Shown here piece by piece: positions 43,208-51,699 of a DNA stretch of 64,000 nucleotides; position 1 is the stretch's first letter; every line of letters begins with the position of its first letter. Location of the stretch: positions 1-64,000 of the forward strand of contig CAZQVE010000001.1 of NCBI GenBank assembly GCA_964596695.1, given 5' to 3'. A program made the translations under genes and the position numbers. Under the pieces are notes generated by a model that was given only the letters and a program-made list of their open reading frames with translations, searched no databases and was not told the origin of the DNA. Origin of the DNA: UBA2112 sp964596695 (GTDB taxonomy: Bacteria > Patescibacteriota > Saccharimonadia > Saccharimonadales > Saccharimonadaceae).

Positions 43208-44696
43208 AGTACCCACTAAAGAGATCCGTGTGGACATGAGTGGCACCAGCTTTGTGCGCCAGTGCCTTTGCCGACGCTACCATGCCCGGTGGTCCCGAAA
43301 GATAAACATGAGCGCCCGGTTCAAGGTGGCGTTTGATAATTTCTTGCGAAATAGCACCCGGCTCATGATCCCAATCACCGTCAGGCAACTTACCCTTATC
43401 TGGTGACACGACAACCACATTCACGTTGTATTGCCGTAACTCATCAACGAACATTAGGTCGTCGAATCCTTTGACCGCATAGAGAATTGTCATGTGCCGC
43501 TTACCCGCCGACTGCAAGAAACTGATATACGGCGTAATACCGATTCCGCCAGCGATACACAGCATCGGTATAGATTCATCGGTTGGCGGCACGAAATCAC
43601 CTGCTACCCTCGTGCCGTAAATGACCTGACCAGCTTTGACTGCAAGCAGCGTTCGCTTGAATGTACTCGGGTGTTTTGAGATACGAGTCGCAATACTCAG
43701 TTGGGTCTCATCCGGATGTCCAATAATACTGAAGACACGTCGTGTACCCCGGCTGTCTGCATGTCGATGTGGCAAGGACAATTCAATATACTGTCCGGGC
43801 AAAAAATGTAGAGACGGACTATCAAACGTCAACTCAATACCGTCGCTACCCTGCTTCTTCTTCGTCGCTAGGCGTAGTTTTACCGTTCGACGAATACCGA
43901 ACCAAAAGCTAATCGCATTGCCGATAACCAACGCTAATGCCGGTGTCATAGATACGCTGCCATAACGAAATGTCTGTGCCATCAGCACTGCAACGATAAC
44001 GGCGACAAGCAGTTGCTGCTGTCGTCGCGGCGCAAGCGTCAACGGCTCACTCAGCATTATGCCAGCCAAAAAGACGAGCGGCCACGACGTCAGGGCAACC
44101 GTAATTGCGTGCAGCGAACCGTCGCCGCGCAGTATAGACAACAGTGAAATCATTACGATCGCGACCGCGATAAATGTCAGACCCATCTGTAACTTTTGGG
44201 TTTTATACAAGATTAATGCCGCCACGACGATTGTTACTGGCAACAATGCCGGTGTCGCTATCCACCATGAGGCATACGCTAGACCGCTCACGCTAGCGAT
44301 AACGATCGCAACGGCCGATGGATTAAATATATGTTTACCACGGATAGCTAGCACGTACTTGGACAAGTTAGCGACGATAGCGACAAGCGCCAGCTTGACG
44401 CCCATCGCAATGGTGGTCGGAGGGGAAAACAGCAGTGCTAAAATCAGTCCTGTTATAATCGCCGACTCCGCATGGGGATGAATACCGAACAGCCACCCGA
44501 ACAGGCGGTTGGCGCCATATGAAACACCGACGAAAATCACGATACTTACGAGAAACAATGCCGGTGAATAAACAAGATACCCGGCCAACATCAGCCCGAT
44601 CGACATCAGTGCAATAGCAAGCAGACCATACACAACCAGCCGGTACATCGTAACCTTGCCCAGTAAATCATCAAGCCAGATACGCAGCTCGATCAT
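43206..44696 (-). CDS. NqrB/RnfD-like membrane domain fused to a ferredoxin-NADP reductase domain
   Basis: 496 residues. The first about 270 form 9 or so membrane helices with NqrB/RnfD-like character. The rest is an FNR-type module: FAD motif RRVFSI, NAD(P) site CIAGGIGITPYISFL, YLSGPPGMV and the C-terminal THVHTDLFSGY. The fusion would move electrons from NAD(P)H across the membrane. The SGAT flavinylation motif of NqrB/RnfD is not evident (nearest text is VSGLAYAS). Overlaps apbE by 4 nt; with the FMN-binding protein it forms an electron-export operon. Confidence 0.85.
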   Translation of the reverse strand: MIELRIWLDDLLGKVTMYRLVVYGLLAIALMSIGLMLAGYLVYSPALFLVSIVIFVGVSYGANRLFGWLFGIHPHAESAIITGLILALLFSPPTTIAMGVKLALVAIVANLSKYVLAIRGKHIFNPSAVAIVIASVSGLAYASWWIATPALLPVTIVVAALILYKTQKLQMGLTFIAVAIVMISLLSILRGDGSLHAITVALTSWPLVFLAGIMLSEPLTLAPRRQQQLLVAVIVAVLMAQTFRYGSVSMTPALALVIGNAISFWFGIRRTVKLRLATKKKQGSDGIELTFDSPSLHFLPGQYIELSLPHRHADSRGTRRVFSIIGHPDETQLSIATRISKHPSTFKRTLLAVKAGQVIYGTRVAGDFVPPTDESIPMLCIAGGIGITPYISFLQSAGKRHMTILYAVKGFDDLMFVDELRQYNVNVVVVSPDKGKLPDGDWDHEPGAISQEIIKRHLEPGAHVYLSGPPGMVASAKALAHKAGATHVHTDLFSGY

Positions 44697-45577
44697 ACGA
44701 ATAATTCTCCCACAAAGTGCACGGAATGTTCAATATTGTCATTGCTAAGCAGGTATACGAATTGAAAGTCTCCACACGCCGACAACCGATCCGCCGACAC
44801 GAAAAATAGCGCCGTTGCCAAACCGTCAGCAAGCATAGTCGAATCCGCCATTACCCATGTCGCTACTACGTCGTTCGTCGGTCTGCCTGTTCGACCGTCA
44901 AGTACATGGTGTATGCCTTTGCCCCAACGACGCCGATTACTGGCAGAGGCGCACAGGCTACTATTTCGCACATTCATCACCCCTATAACCGACGTTGGGT
45001 CATATGGATTTTCCAGTCCAATTTTTTGCGAATCACTACTGCGATGCCGTACATCGCCGCTCGCATCTATCACATACTCGGACACGCCAGTATTTTCCAG
45101 TACCTCGGCCACCTCGTCCACCAGCAGCCCCTTACCAGCCGCGCCGAAATCGAGCGTCACCGGTCGTGAGGTTGTAACCGTTGCCCCGTTCCATTGCATT
45201 ACGTCATCCCACTTCGACACCGCCACGTCAGTATTCGGCTGCAATGTATACTCTTTGTCATAGCCCAGCGCACTCAGCGTATCACCAACCAACGGCGTCA
45301 CCGCACCGTCCGTCGCGTCATATAATTTCCGATAGAGTGCTATCATCTCTATGCAGTCACGCGGAAAAGTGTATGTGCCAGCCGTTCGCGCAACCCGTGC
45401 CACCAGCGAATCATTACGAAATCGCGAATACACCATGTCGAACTTCTCGACACGTTTCGTTACTTTGCGCCTAACCTCGTCGCTTAGTACTGCTGGCGTT
45501 TCAATAGACCACTGTGTACCGATCGCTGCAAAGCGCCAGCTAAACAGCTGCTTCTGATCTGATTTTTTCGATGGCAC
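44693..45577 (-). CDS. apbE: ApbE-like FAD:protein FMN transferase
   Basis: 294 residues with ApbE motifs: LDFGAAGKGLLVD, VIDASGDVR, HHVLDGRTGRPTND and the ADGLATALF helix that binds Mg and FAD. It attaches FMN from FAD to Ser/Thr of target proteins. There is no signal peptide or lipobox, unlike most exported ApbE, so its location is unclear. The start codon lies 38 nt inside the upstream FMN-binding gene. Likely target: that neighbour. Confidence 0.88.
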   Translation of the reverse strand: MPSKKSDQKQLFSWRFAAIGTQWSIETPAVLSDEVRRKVTKRVEKFDMVYSRFRNDSLVARVARTAGTYTFPRDCIEMIALYRKLYDATDGAVTPLVGDTLSALGYDKEYTLQPNTDVAVSKWDDVMQWNGATVTTSRPVTLDFGAAGKGLLVDEVAEVLENTGVSEYVIDASGDVRHRSSDSQKIGLENPYDPTSVIGVMNVRNSSLCASASNRRRWGKGIHHVLDGRTGRPTNDVVATWVMADSTMLADGLATALFFVSADRLSACGDFQFVYLLSNDNIEHSVHFVGELFV

Positions 45578-46007
45578 GGTTAAACCCGATTGATGTCAGC
45601 GACGACCCGGCAACGCGACTGAGCGAAACTTCGTTAATCTTCTTACCGAGCACTTTTTCCTGATAACCAGACATGAACCGACTCTGATATTCGGCCGCTT
45701 CCGCGACATTGGCATGTGGCACCACTGATATATCAGTTACCTCATTGTCAGTCAGCGTCACTTTGACATCAACCGACTCCTCGCCGCCGGGTGAATTATA
45801 TTCACCCGTTGCCTCGTATGTTCCATCTTTAAAATTCGTTTGGGAACTGACTTGCGCCTCTGTCGATGTCGCAACCTGACGGTCATCAGAACTTTCCTTG
45901 CCGTTACTCGTAATCACGACGACAGCACCAGTCGCGATGGTGATAAGCAAAACGGCTGCCACGAGGCCAGTAATTGCTTTGGCTGGCGGTTTTGTCGGTT
46001 CTTCCAA
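45540..46007 (-). CDS. Membrane-anchored FMN-binding domain protein
   Basis: 155 residues: one membrane helix (about 13-33), a Ser/Thr linker, and an FMN_bind domain. The flavinylation site should be near AGSSLTSIGF (about 132-141), a variant of the usual SGATxTS with Ser in place of the acceptor Thr. It would carry covalent FMN outside the membrane as an electron relay. The start is TTG at 46007 with AAGGAGAG upstream and a TATAAT box beyond. First gene of the operon. Confidence 0.85.
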   Translation of the reverse strand: MEEPTKPPAKAITGLVAAVLLITIATGAVVVITSNGKESSDDRQVATSTEAQVSSQTNFKDGTYEATGEYNSPGGEESVDVKVTLTDNEVTDISVVPHANVAEAAEYQSRFMSGYQEKVLGKKINEVSLSRVAGSSLTSIGFNRAIEKIRSEAAV

Positions 46008-46070
46008 TCGGCTCTCCTTATTACTTTACTTATTATAGTATATACCAAAGACAAGGCAGAGACTCAATAA

Positions 46071-47774
46071 CTAGGATCGTTTCATAAGGCGGAGCCATAA
46101 TGCAACCAGCTCCTGCCGCCATTCCCACGCACCGTAGCCAATAGCTAACAACCCGATACCGCCAAGAGCCCACCAACCCACGAACGTCACGCCCGTATCC
46201 TTAATCGGCTGTACCGCGAAGGCGGCGTCAGGCACGGTACTATTTGGCAACTTCCGGCAACGACCAGTTTCTTCGCTACGATATTGGTTCGCTTTGCACG
46301 GTTTGCGCGTACTTGCGCCGAGAACTTTACGGCAACGGCCCGTCTCCTCGCTACGGTATTGATTCGCTTTGCACGGAGTCCGTGTTGTCGTCTTGATCTT
46401 GCGACAACGACCCGTCTCCGGACTACGATAGTGATTCGCCTCGCACGGTTTGGGCGATGAAGCACTCGAACCACTATCAGCTTGTTGTATGGACACGAGG
46501 TTTTTGGCGCCAGGCGTTGGTCGATTAGTATACTGCCAATTACTATTTATGAGCGCCCAACTTTCGTCTTCGGCCGGCGAAGTGTACACTCCGGTGTCTC
46601 CAAACACCACGTCGCCAATTGCGGTCAGTACAACCCGACTCGACGTATTAACGAGCGTAAACTTCATCTCACTATCACTGAACGATCGATACTCTCCTGG
46701 TCCTATGGATGCGCCGATAGGAAACGAATATATCTTACTGTTACCGCCTATTTTAATAGCGTAATACGTCAGATTGATCGTCGTATCTCCAGAATTATGT
46801 ATCTCAATAAATTCATTACCAATATCGCTTCCATCGGCATTCGGTAATATTTCGGTCAACTCAAGCGGGGAATGGTCGATAACACAATCGTTGTCTTCGC
46901 CACGAATCATGAGATCCGGGATAGCCGTCTGGGTGTCAGGGAGGTTGTCGCACTCGTCGTGCTGCGTACAATTATGGTTCGCGTCACTATCATAACCCAC
47001 CGGCACGACGAATTGCGGCCCATCAAGATTCAAGCAGCTATCAAGATGACAATTTCTCTCGTCGTCCTGAAAATATCCTTCTGGAATTTCATTCGTGTCT
47101 TCGAGATTCGGACACTCATCAATAATCGTCTCTTCTTCATATACGCTTGAAGCGTGAATGATGATTGCGTCCACGGACATGAAGTCATCCCCATCATTTC
47201 CTGTATCTTCCTGCATGACATCGCCGTCATGCTTCCTCTGTAACGCGTTGCCGCTTGTTAGTTCGTCTTTCGGAAAGGCAGGATACGTGCCGTCTTCATC
47301 GCCGTACACTTTCACCGAGCCCCATCCAAGCTTGTCCACCTCGTTCGCCTGCTGATCAACGAGCTGGACATATCCGCTCCGTTGCGAAATCCCTCCGTCG
47401 AAATACACGTCAGCATGTGTAGTGGGCTTGAATTCGTTGGATATAAATACGGCATAACCTCGTGCCCCCAACCACAACTTCGTATTGGTATTGGGCGGTG
47501 TCAGGCATGATGTTATCACTGAGTCGCTCGTAGGATTTCCCGTGTACGGGATATACTTCACGCACCAATTCGTTACATCAACGGCCGTGTCGGAATTATT
47601 ATAGATTTCGATGAACTCCTGATCTTTCAATTCACCGCTATATGTCCCAGGATACATTTGCGCAATGACAATATTACTTGGCGGCATCATGTCATCAGCA
47701 GTTGCTGACGGCACGGGAAAAACAACCTGGCTCGTAGCAATAACAAGAACAAACAGAACCCTCGCAATTCGCAT
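46071..47774 (-). CDS. Lamin-tail surface protein with Cys-framed repeats
   Basis: 567 residues: signal peptide, lamin-tail domain 1 (about 32-150), three Cys-x-Asn-Leu repeats (about 215-305), lamin-tail domain 2 (about 308-425), three 16-residue units of type CKANQYRSEETGRCRK (about 440-515), one C-terminal membrane helix and a basic tail. So it is anchored with both lamin-tail domains outside. The role is probably surface adhesion or DNA binding; not proven. TATTCT lies 7 nt before the ATG. Confidence 0.85.
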   Translation of the reverse strand: MRIARVLFVLVIATSQVVFPVPSATADDMMPPSNIVIAQMYPGTYSGELKDQEFIEIYNNSDTAVDVTNWCVKYIPYTGNPTSDSVITSCLTPPNTNTKLWLGARGYAVFISNEFKPTTHADVYFDGGISQRSGYVQLVDQQANEVDKLGWGSVKVYGDEDGTYPAFPKDELTSGNALQRKHDGDVMQEDTGNDGDDFMSVDAIIIHASSVYEEETIIDECPNLEDTNEIPEGYFQDDERNCHLDSCLNLDGPQFVVPVGYDSDANHNCTQHDECDNLPDTQTAIPDLMIRGEDNDCVIDHSPLELTEILPNADGSDIGNEFIEIHNSGDTTINLTYYAIKIGGNSKIYSFPIGASIGPGEYRSFSDSEMKFTLVNTSSRVVLTAIGDVVFGDTGVYTSPAEDESWALINSNWQYTNRPTPGAKNLVSIQQADSGSSASSPKPCEANHYRSPETGRCRKIKTTTRTPCKANQYRSEETGRCRKVLGASTRKPCKANQYRSEETGRCRKLPNSTVPDAAFAVQPIKDTGVTFVGWWALGGIGLLAIGYGAWEWRQELVALWLRLMKRS

Positions 47775-47819
47775 ATTTCTTAGAATATACGGATATTTTG
47801 CTTCTAAGCAAGCATATAC

Positions 47820-48566
47820 TTAATTAATTTCAGCTGTGATGTCGGCGTTCGTATGGACGTTTACCACGTCGTCCAGGTCATCAAGCGCGTCAAGAACCTT
47901 CAGCACTTTCTCGGCCACTTCAGTCTCTTCTATCTCAATCATATTCTTAGCAATATATTGCAGTTCAGCGTCTTTGACTTCTAGCCCCGCGTCTACGATA
48001 GCAGAGCGGACTTTCGCCAAATCTTTCTGATCGGTATACACGACCAGTTCGCCTCCGCCATCGGCCGATTCCTCTACGGCATCTTCCGCGCCAGCATCAA
48101 GAACGGTGAGTAATGCATCTTCGGCTCCGCCGGCCGGCGGAATCGCTACACGAATCACGCCCTTGCGATCAAACTGAAACATTACACTACCAGCGTCGGC
48201 CACGCGACCGCCGTTTTTCGTCAGCGCGTTGCGAACCTCTGGAAAGGTGCGGTTTTTGTTATCAGTTGCGGTCTCAATGATGATTCCAACACCGGCAGGA
48301 CCCATGCCCTCATAAGTGATTTCTTCCAGTTGCGCCGCATTTTTGTCATTCACACGGTCGATGGCGCGTTGGATATTTGCATTTGGCATATTGGCTTGCT
48401 TGGCTTTTTCGATCGCCAGTGCCAGCGCCGAATTCATAGTAGGGTCAGTACCGCTGCGCGCCGCAATGGCAATTTGGTTGCCGATTTTCGTGAAAATAGC
48501 ACCACGCTTGGCGTCCTTCGCGCCTTTCTCACGTTTGATGGTTGACCATTTGCTATGTCCTGACAT
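47820..48566 (-). CDS. yebC: YebC/PmpR family protein
   Basis: 248 residues from the ATG beginning MSGHSKWSTIKREKG, the invariant YebC start; GAGG precedes it. A frame extends to 48704 through repeats but is not coding. YebC proteins relieve ribosome stalling at proline-rich stretches and/or act as regulators. In many bacteria yebC sits upstream of ruvC; here five genes intervene. Confidence 0.95.
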   Translation of the reverse strand: MSGHSKWSTIKREKGAKDAKRGAIFTKIGNQIAIAARSGTDPTMNSALALAIEKAKQANMPNANIQRAIDRVNDKNAAQLEEITYEGMGPAGVGIIIETATDNKNRTFPEVRNALTKNGGRVADAGSVMFQFDRKGVIRVAIPPAGGAEDALLTVLDAGAEDAVEESADGGGELVVYTDQKDLAKVRSAIVDAGLEVKDAELQYIAKNMIEIEETEVAEKVLKVLDALDDLDDVVNVHTNADITAEIN

Positions 48567-48663
48567 ATTCGCCTCAAAGATTACAATTTGGTATTTAGTA
48601 TACCTGACATCTGTTAATTTATCCAGCCTCCCATCCGTCCCCCCACCAATACGTCCTCTAGAG

Positions 48664-48696
48664 CACCCTCCAGACACCCTCCAGACACCCTCCAGA
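48664..48696. repeat. Three tandem copies of an 11-bp unit
   Basis: CACCCTCCAGA is repeated exactly three times and is followed by a partial unit. It lies between yebC and palindrome copy 2. Probably slippage; too short and regular for CRISPR. Confidence 0.85.
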
Positions 48697-48703
48697 CACC
48701 TCA

Positions 48704-48749
48704 AATCTTATACACATTATGTCCGATCGGACATAATGTGTATAAGATT
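48704..48749. repeat. 46-bp perfect palindrome, copy 2
   Basis: Perfect dyad, same centre TATGTCCGATCGGACATA, arms AATCTTATACAC/GTGTATAAGATT. It lies downstream of the PaaX-like gene and upstream of yebC. The regulator gene is thus bracketed by copies 2 and 3. Confidence 0.92.
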
Positions 48750-48851
48750 ATATAGATCGATGACGTAGGTTAATGGTGTAGATCGATGATATGGATCGAT
48801 AGTATGAATGAATGTGTGGATTGATTGTGATGAATAAACTTACGTGATTCG
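48750..48851. other. AT-rich intergenic with GATCGAT repeats
   Basis: GATCGAT occurs at 48755, 48781 and 48794, and GATTGAT/GATGAAT variants follow. No gene is seen. The motif echoes the CGATCG centre of the adjacent palindrome and may be a decayed tandem array. Confidence 0.45.
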
Positions 48852-49343
48852 CTAAATGATTCGCGACGCTTCATACACCTCCACCCAATCACCTAGTTTC
48901 AACTCGTCTATTGCTTCTCGTAGAATACCAACGTAATCCTTGTCGGATACCCAGACGCTGCGCTGCGCCTGTGAAAAACCGAGTTGACGCAAAAGGTTCC
49001 GCAATTGACGCCGCTGGTCACCGAAGTCTTCCGGTATGTCAAAAATTACCATCAGTTGGGCGTCCTTACCGAGTTTTTGCGCGATGAATGGCTGAACATA
49101 TCGACGGCCTTTGGTCGTCAGCGCCGGAACCTTGTCGTGCACGACATACCCGCGGTTTTTCAAACGCGAATACGATTGTTGCAGTGTTAAGCGCGAATAG
49201 CCAGACGACCTTTCTAGCTCGTCAAAAAAACTGCTAGGATGAAACGCTAACTTAAGATTTTGTTCTGTATACGGAATAAGCGCCTTTAAGATTATTACTG
49301 TCGCAGAGGTTTTCTTTTTATCGCTTTTGCCATCTTTATACAT
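48852..49343 (-). CDS. PaaX-like regulator with Cas2-like C-terminal domain
   Basis: 163 residues from ATG 49343. The N-terminal half is a winged helix (SYSRLKNRGYVVHD, LTTKGRRYVQP). The C-terminal half, VIFDIPEDFGDQRRQLRNLL then LGFSQAQRSVWVS, is the ferredoxin-like PaaX_M/Cas2-like fold, here without any cas gene nearby. Its own -10 box (TATAAT, 49350-49355) lies on the edge of a 38-bp palindrome and ends 6 nt before the ATG, so autorepression through that dyad is likely. A GTG at 49358 is a weaker start. Confidence 0.83.
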   Translation of the reverse strand: MYKDGKSDKKKTSATVIILKALIPYTEQNLKLAFHPSSFFDELERSSGYSRLTLQQSYSRLKNRGYVVHDKVPALTTKGRRYVQPFIAQKLGKDAQLMVIFDIPEDFGDQRRQLRNLLRQLGFSQAQRSVWVSDKDYVGILREAIDELKLGDWVEVYEASRII

Positions 49344-49350
49344 ATTTTCA

Positions 49351-49388
49351 TTATACACATTATGTCCGATCGGACATAATGTGTATAA
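49351..49388. repeat. 38-bp perfect palindrome, copy 3, over the PaaX-like promoter
   Basis: Same dyad as copy 2 but symmetric only over 38 bp. The minus-strand -10 hexamer of the PaaX-like gene lies within its left end, so a protein bound here would block RNA polymerase. Best read as an operator. Confidence 0.9.
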
Positions 49389-49458
49389 GGTTTAGTTTAC
49401 GGGTTTTATCAAATAATTTTATCGAGAAATTTTTAGTGTGGGTTTTGCTATCCGAATT

Positions 49459-50916
49459 TTATTCGACGAGGTTTGTGTCCTTGAAGTCGAATTTTGTCAC
49501 ACGCCACAAGTAGAGGCAAACACCAACTATCGTGCTGTAAACGGCAACCACAACCCATAGAGGTATCTCGAGAATCGTCTGCGCCCATGACAGCCCAGCG
49601 AAAAACTGAATTACGCTCGTCATATACGTTAGTAGCCAGTCTGCCGGCGCAGCAATAACTGGCGCTAATGCGGGCGCAATAATCCCGCCGATTCCGGCAG
49701 CGAACGTCAAAAGCATCGCGAGCGGAACAAACGACAAGATGAGCACATTGGTAACGACCGCCACATTGCTAAACTGCCCGAACGCCAAAACTATAATCGG
49801 CAGCGTGGCGATTTGCGCGCTGATCGTCTCACCCAGAATCTGCCGGACAATCCCGGGTTTCTTGTCACCGAAAAAATACCGTTGTAGTAGCGGCGCAAGT
49901 ATCATCACCCCGGCAAAGGCTGCAAAACTTAGTTGCCAGCCAAGGTCGTTCCAGGCGTATGTCGGGTCAATCAATACCGTGACGGCAGCGGCGAACGGCA
50001 GCAAGACAAGCGGATGAAATTTCCGACCGTAATACCATGCTGCCAAACTTAGCCCCGACACCAACCCCGCCCGCGACATACTGGGACTTGCACCCGTCAC
50101 TGCCATAAATCCGACAATCATCGTGGTCGCCGACAATGCCGCCAGGTATTTTGATACACGTGCGAACAGCCGCCTAGCTAACCGTACGAGAATCGTCAAG
50201 TTATATCCGCTTGCCACGACGACATGCGTCAGTCCGGTAATAACCAGCGCCTGTTGCAACTCCTGCGGCAATGAACGCCGTTGCCCAACCAGGTATCCAA
50301 GACCGAGGCTCGATTGCGGCTCGTCGATTCCGATACGCACCTTATCGGCAAACCAATCACGTACCCGCCGAGCAACGTCACCCGGTTCCGGTCGCTGAAC
50401 AGACGCTACCTTTGCCCGGTACATGACCGTCGAAAAACTGCCAAATCCATCGCTGAGTTCACCGCGCACAACCACCTTGTCACCTCTTTTGATATCGCCC
50501 GTTTTGATCGTGCTAACCCATGCCTTACCGGCCACGGCATGACCGTTCACGGATAATTTATTCAACCGTAAAAGCCCGCTCCCCTGCTTGCCAACATCCG
50601 GGTCGTCGCTTACCGTACCGCCAAGGCGTACCGTATGACCGACGAGATTTTCGTACACGACCAGCTGCGACTGCAGCACCGATCCGCGCCATAGCCCAAT
50701 GAATAGACCGGCAATCAAGATTGCCGGCAACAAATATACGGATTTTCGCCACAATACAAATCCCATAAGAGCGACGCCAACTGCCAGCCATATAGGTGAG
50801 CCAAACACCGCCTGGCCGATAAACGGTACAAGTGCCGTACCGACGACAATGCTGGCGCTCGCTGCCGCGATAAGCCACGATGTATGGATTTTCAGCCTCA
50901 TCCGCCAGAAATACAT
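49459..50916 (-). CDS. comEC: ComEC/Rec2-type DNA uptake channel, short form
   Basis: 485 residues from ATG 50916 (TATGCT lies 7 nt upstream, leaderless). Signal-like helices, an OB-like extracytoplasmic DUF4131 region, then the Competence domain with QRRSLP...ITGLTHVVVASGYN and about eight membrane helices. The metallo-beta-lactamase domain at the end of classical ComEC is absent. It would pass single-stranded DNA inward; the pil genes could supply the uptake pilus. Divergent from pgl with a 36-nt gap. Confidence 0.92.
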   Translation of the reverse strand: MYFWRMRLKIHTSWLIAAASASIVVGTALVPFIGQAVFGSPIWLAVGVALMGFVLWRKSVYLLPAILIAGLFIGLWRGSVLQSQLVVYENLVGHTVRLGGTVSDDPDVGKQGSGLLRLNKLSVNGHAVAGKAWVSTIKTGDIKRGDKVVVRGELSDGFGSFSTVMYRAKVASVQRPEPGDVARRVRDWFADKVRIGIDEPQSSLGLGYLVGQRRSLPQELQQALVITGLTHVVVASGYNLTILVRLARRLFARVSKYLAALSATTMIVGFMAVTGASPSMSRAGLVSGLSLAAWYYGRKFHPLVLLPFAAAVTVLIDPTYAWNDLGWQLSFAAFAGVMILAPLLQRYFFGDKKPGIVRQILGETISAQIATLPIIVLAFGQFSNVAVVTNVLILSFVPLAMLLTFAAGIGGIIAPALAPVIAAPADWLLTYMTSVIQFFAGLSWAQTILEIPLWVVVAVYSTIVGVCLYLWRVTKFDFKDTNLVE

Positions 50917-50923
50917 AGAACTT

Positions 50924-50945
50924 AGCATACATGATGTGTCATACT
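50924..50945. promoter_or_regulatory. Divergent leaderless promoters comEC / pgl
   Basis: Minus-strand TATGCT (50924-50929) and plus-strand CATACT (50940-50945) each end 7 nt before their start codons. The two promoters overlap within 36 nt, so they probably exclude each other. Confidence 0.65.
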
Positions 50946-50952
50946 GAATGCT

Positions 50953-51669
50953 ATGAGTGCCCTTAAGGTCTATGATGACATGAACCAACTCGCCCACGAA
51001 GCGGCCAAAGCAGCGGTCGATATGCTATGGGCGAGTATTAACAAGTACGATCGGGCAACCTGGGTACTTGCCGGCGGTAAAACGCCGCTCGCCGCCTACC
51101 ATGCTATTGCCACAGGGTATCAAGATGCTATCGACTGGAGTAAAGTCACATTGCTCCTCGGTGATGAACGTATGGGTAATCCAGATGATGGTATGAACAA
51201 CTGGCACGCAATCAACCATATCTTAGCTACACTGCCCGCGCGCAAATTGCCACCGCGCTCCGATCTCACGGCCGAAGAATCGGCGGCAGATTATGCACGC
51301 TATCTTGGCATTATCCCTAAGGACGACAACGGTCTGCCACGACTTGATCTTGTATGGCTTGGTGTTGGTGACGACGGGCACACGATGTCGCTTTTTCCTA
51401 ATCATGAGAGCTTGTTTCCCTCCAATAATCTAGTCATACCTGTTCATAATTCGCCCAAACCCCCATCGGACCGAATCAGCTTTTCATTGCGCGCACTTCA
51501 GGGCGCCGCTAACGCCATGGTGTTAACAAGCGGCAGCAACAAGCAAGCAGCCGTTACGAGCGCCCTTAGTGGTAACAATCTGCCTATTACGCTCGCTATA
51601 AACATAATCGAAATGCACGAGGGTAATGTCACGTGGTTCATCGACCGCGAGGCCGCTCCGGTAGATTGA
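50953..51669 (+). CDS. pgl: 6-phosphogluconolactonase
   Basis: 238 residues of the SugarP_isomerase/DevB type: WVLAGGKTPLAAYHAI near the start, LLGDERM, LVWLGVGDDGHTMSLFP in the middle, and VTWFIDREAA near the end. It hydrolyses 6-phosphoglucono-lactone in the oxidative pentose phosphate pathway, which feeds NADPH and ribose-5-phosphate (and so prs). Leaderless. Its TGA stop lies inside the -35 of the tRNA-Lys unit. Confidence 0.92.
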   Translation: MSALKVYDDMNQLAHEAAKAAVDMLWASINKYDRATWVLAGGKTPLAAYHAIATGYQDAIDWSKVTLLLGDERMGNPDDGMNNWHAINHILATLPARKLPPRSDLTAEESAADYARYLGIIPKDDNGLPRLDLVWLGVGDDGHTMSLFPNHESLFPSNNLVIPVHNSPKPPSDRISFSLRALQGAANAMVLTSGSNKQAAVTSALSGNNLPITLAINIIEMHEGNVTWFIDREAAPVD

Positions 51670-51694
51670 CAACACCCCTGTAAAGTGCTAACCT
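51666..51694 (+). promoter_or_regulatory. Promoter of the tRNA-Lys unit
   Basis: TTGACA (51666-51671), 17-bp spacer, TAACCT (51689-51694). A perfect -35 and good spacing; transcription should start near 51701, some 145 nt before tRNA-Lys. Confidence 0.65.
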
Positions 51695-51699
51695 AAACC

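Noticed and set aside
48852..49343. Cas2 nuclease, hence a CRISPR locus
   Set aside because: The Cas2-like half is fused to a winged helix as in PaaX, no other cas gene or repeat-spacer array is present, and the 11-bp tandem at 48664 has no spacers.
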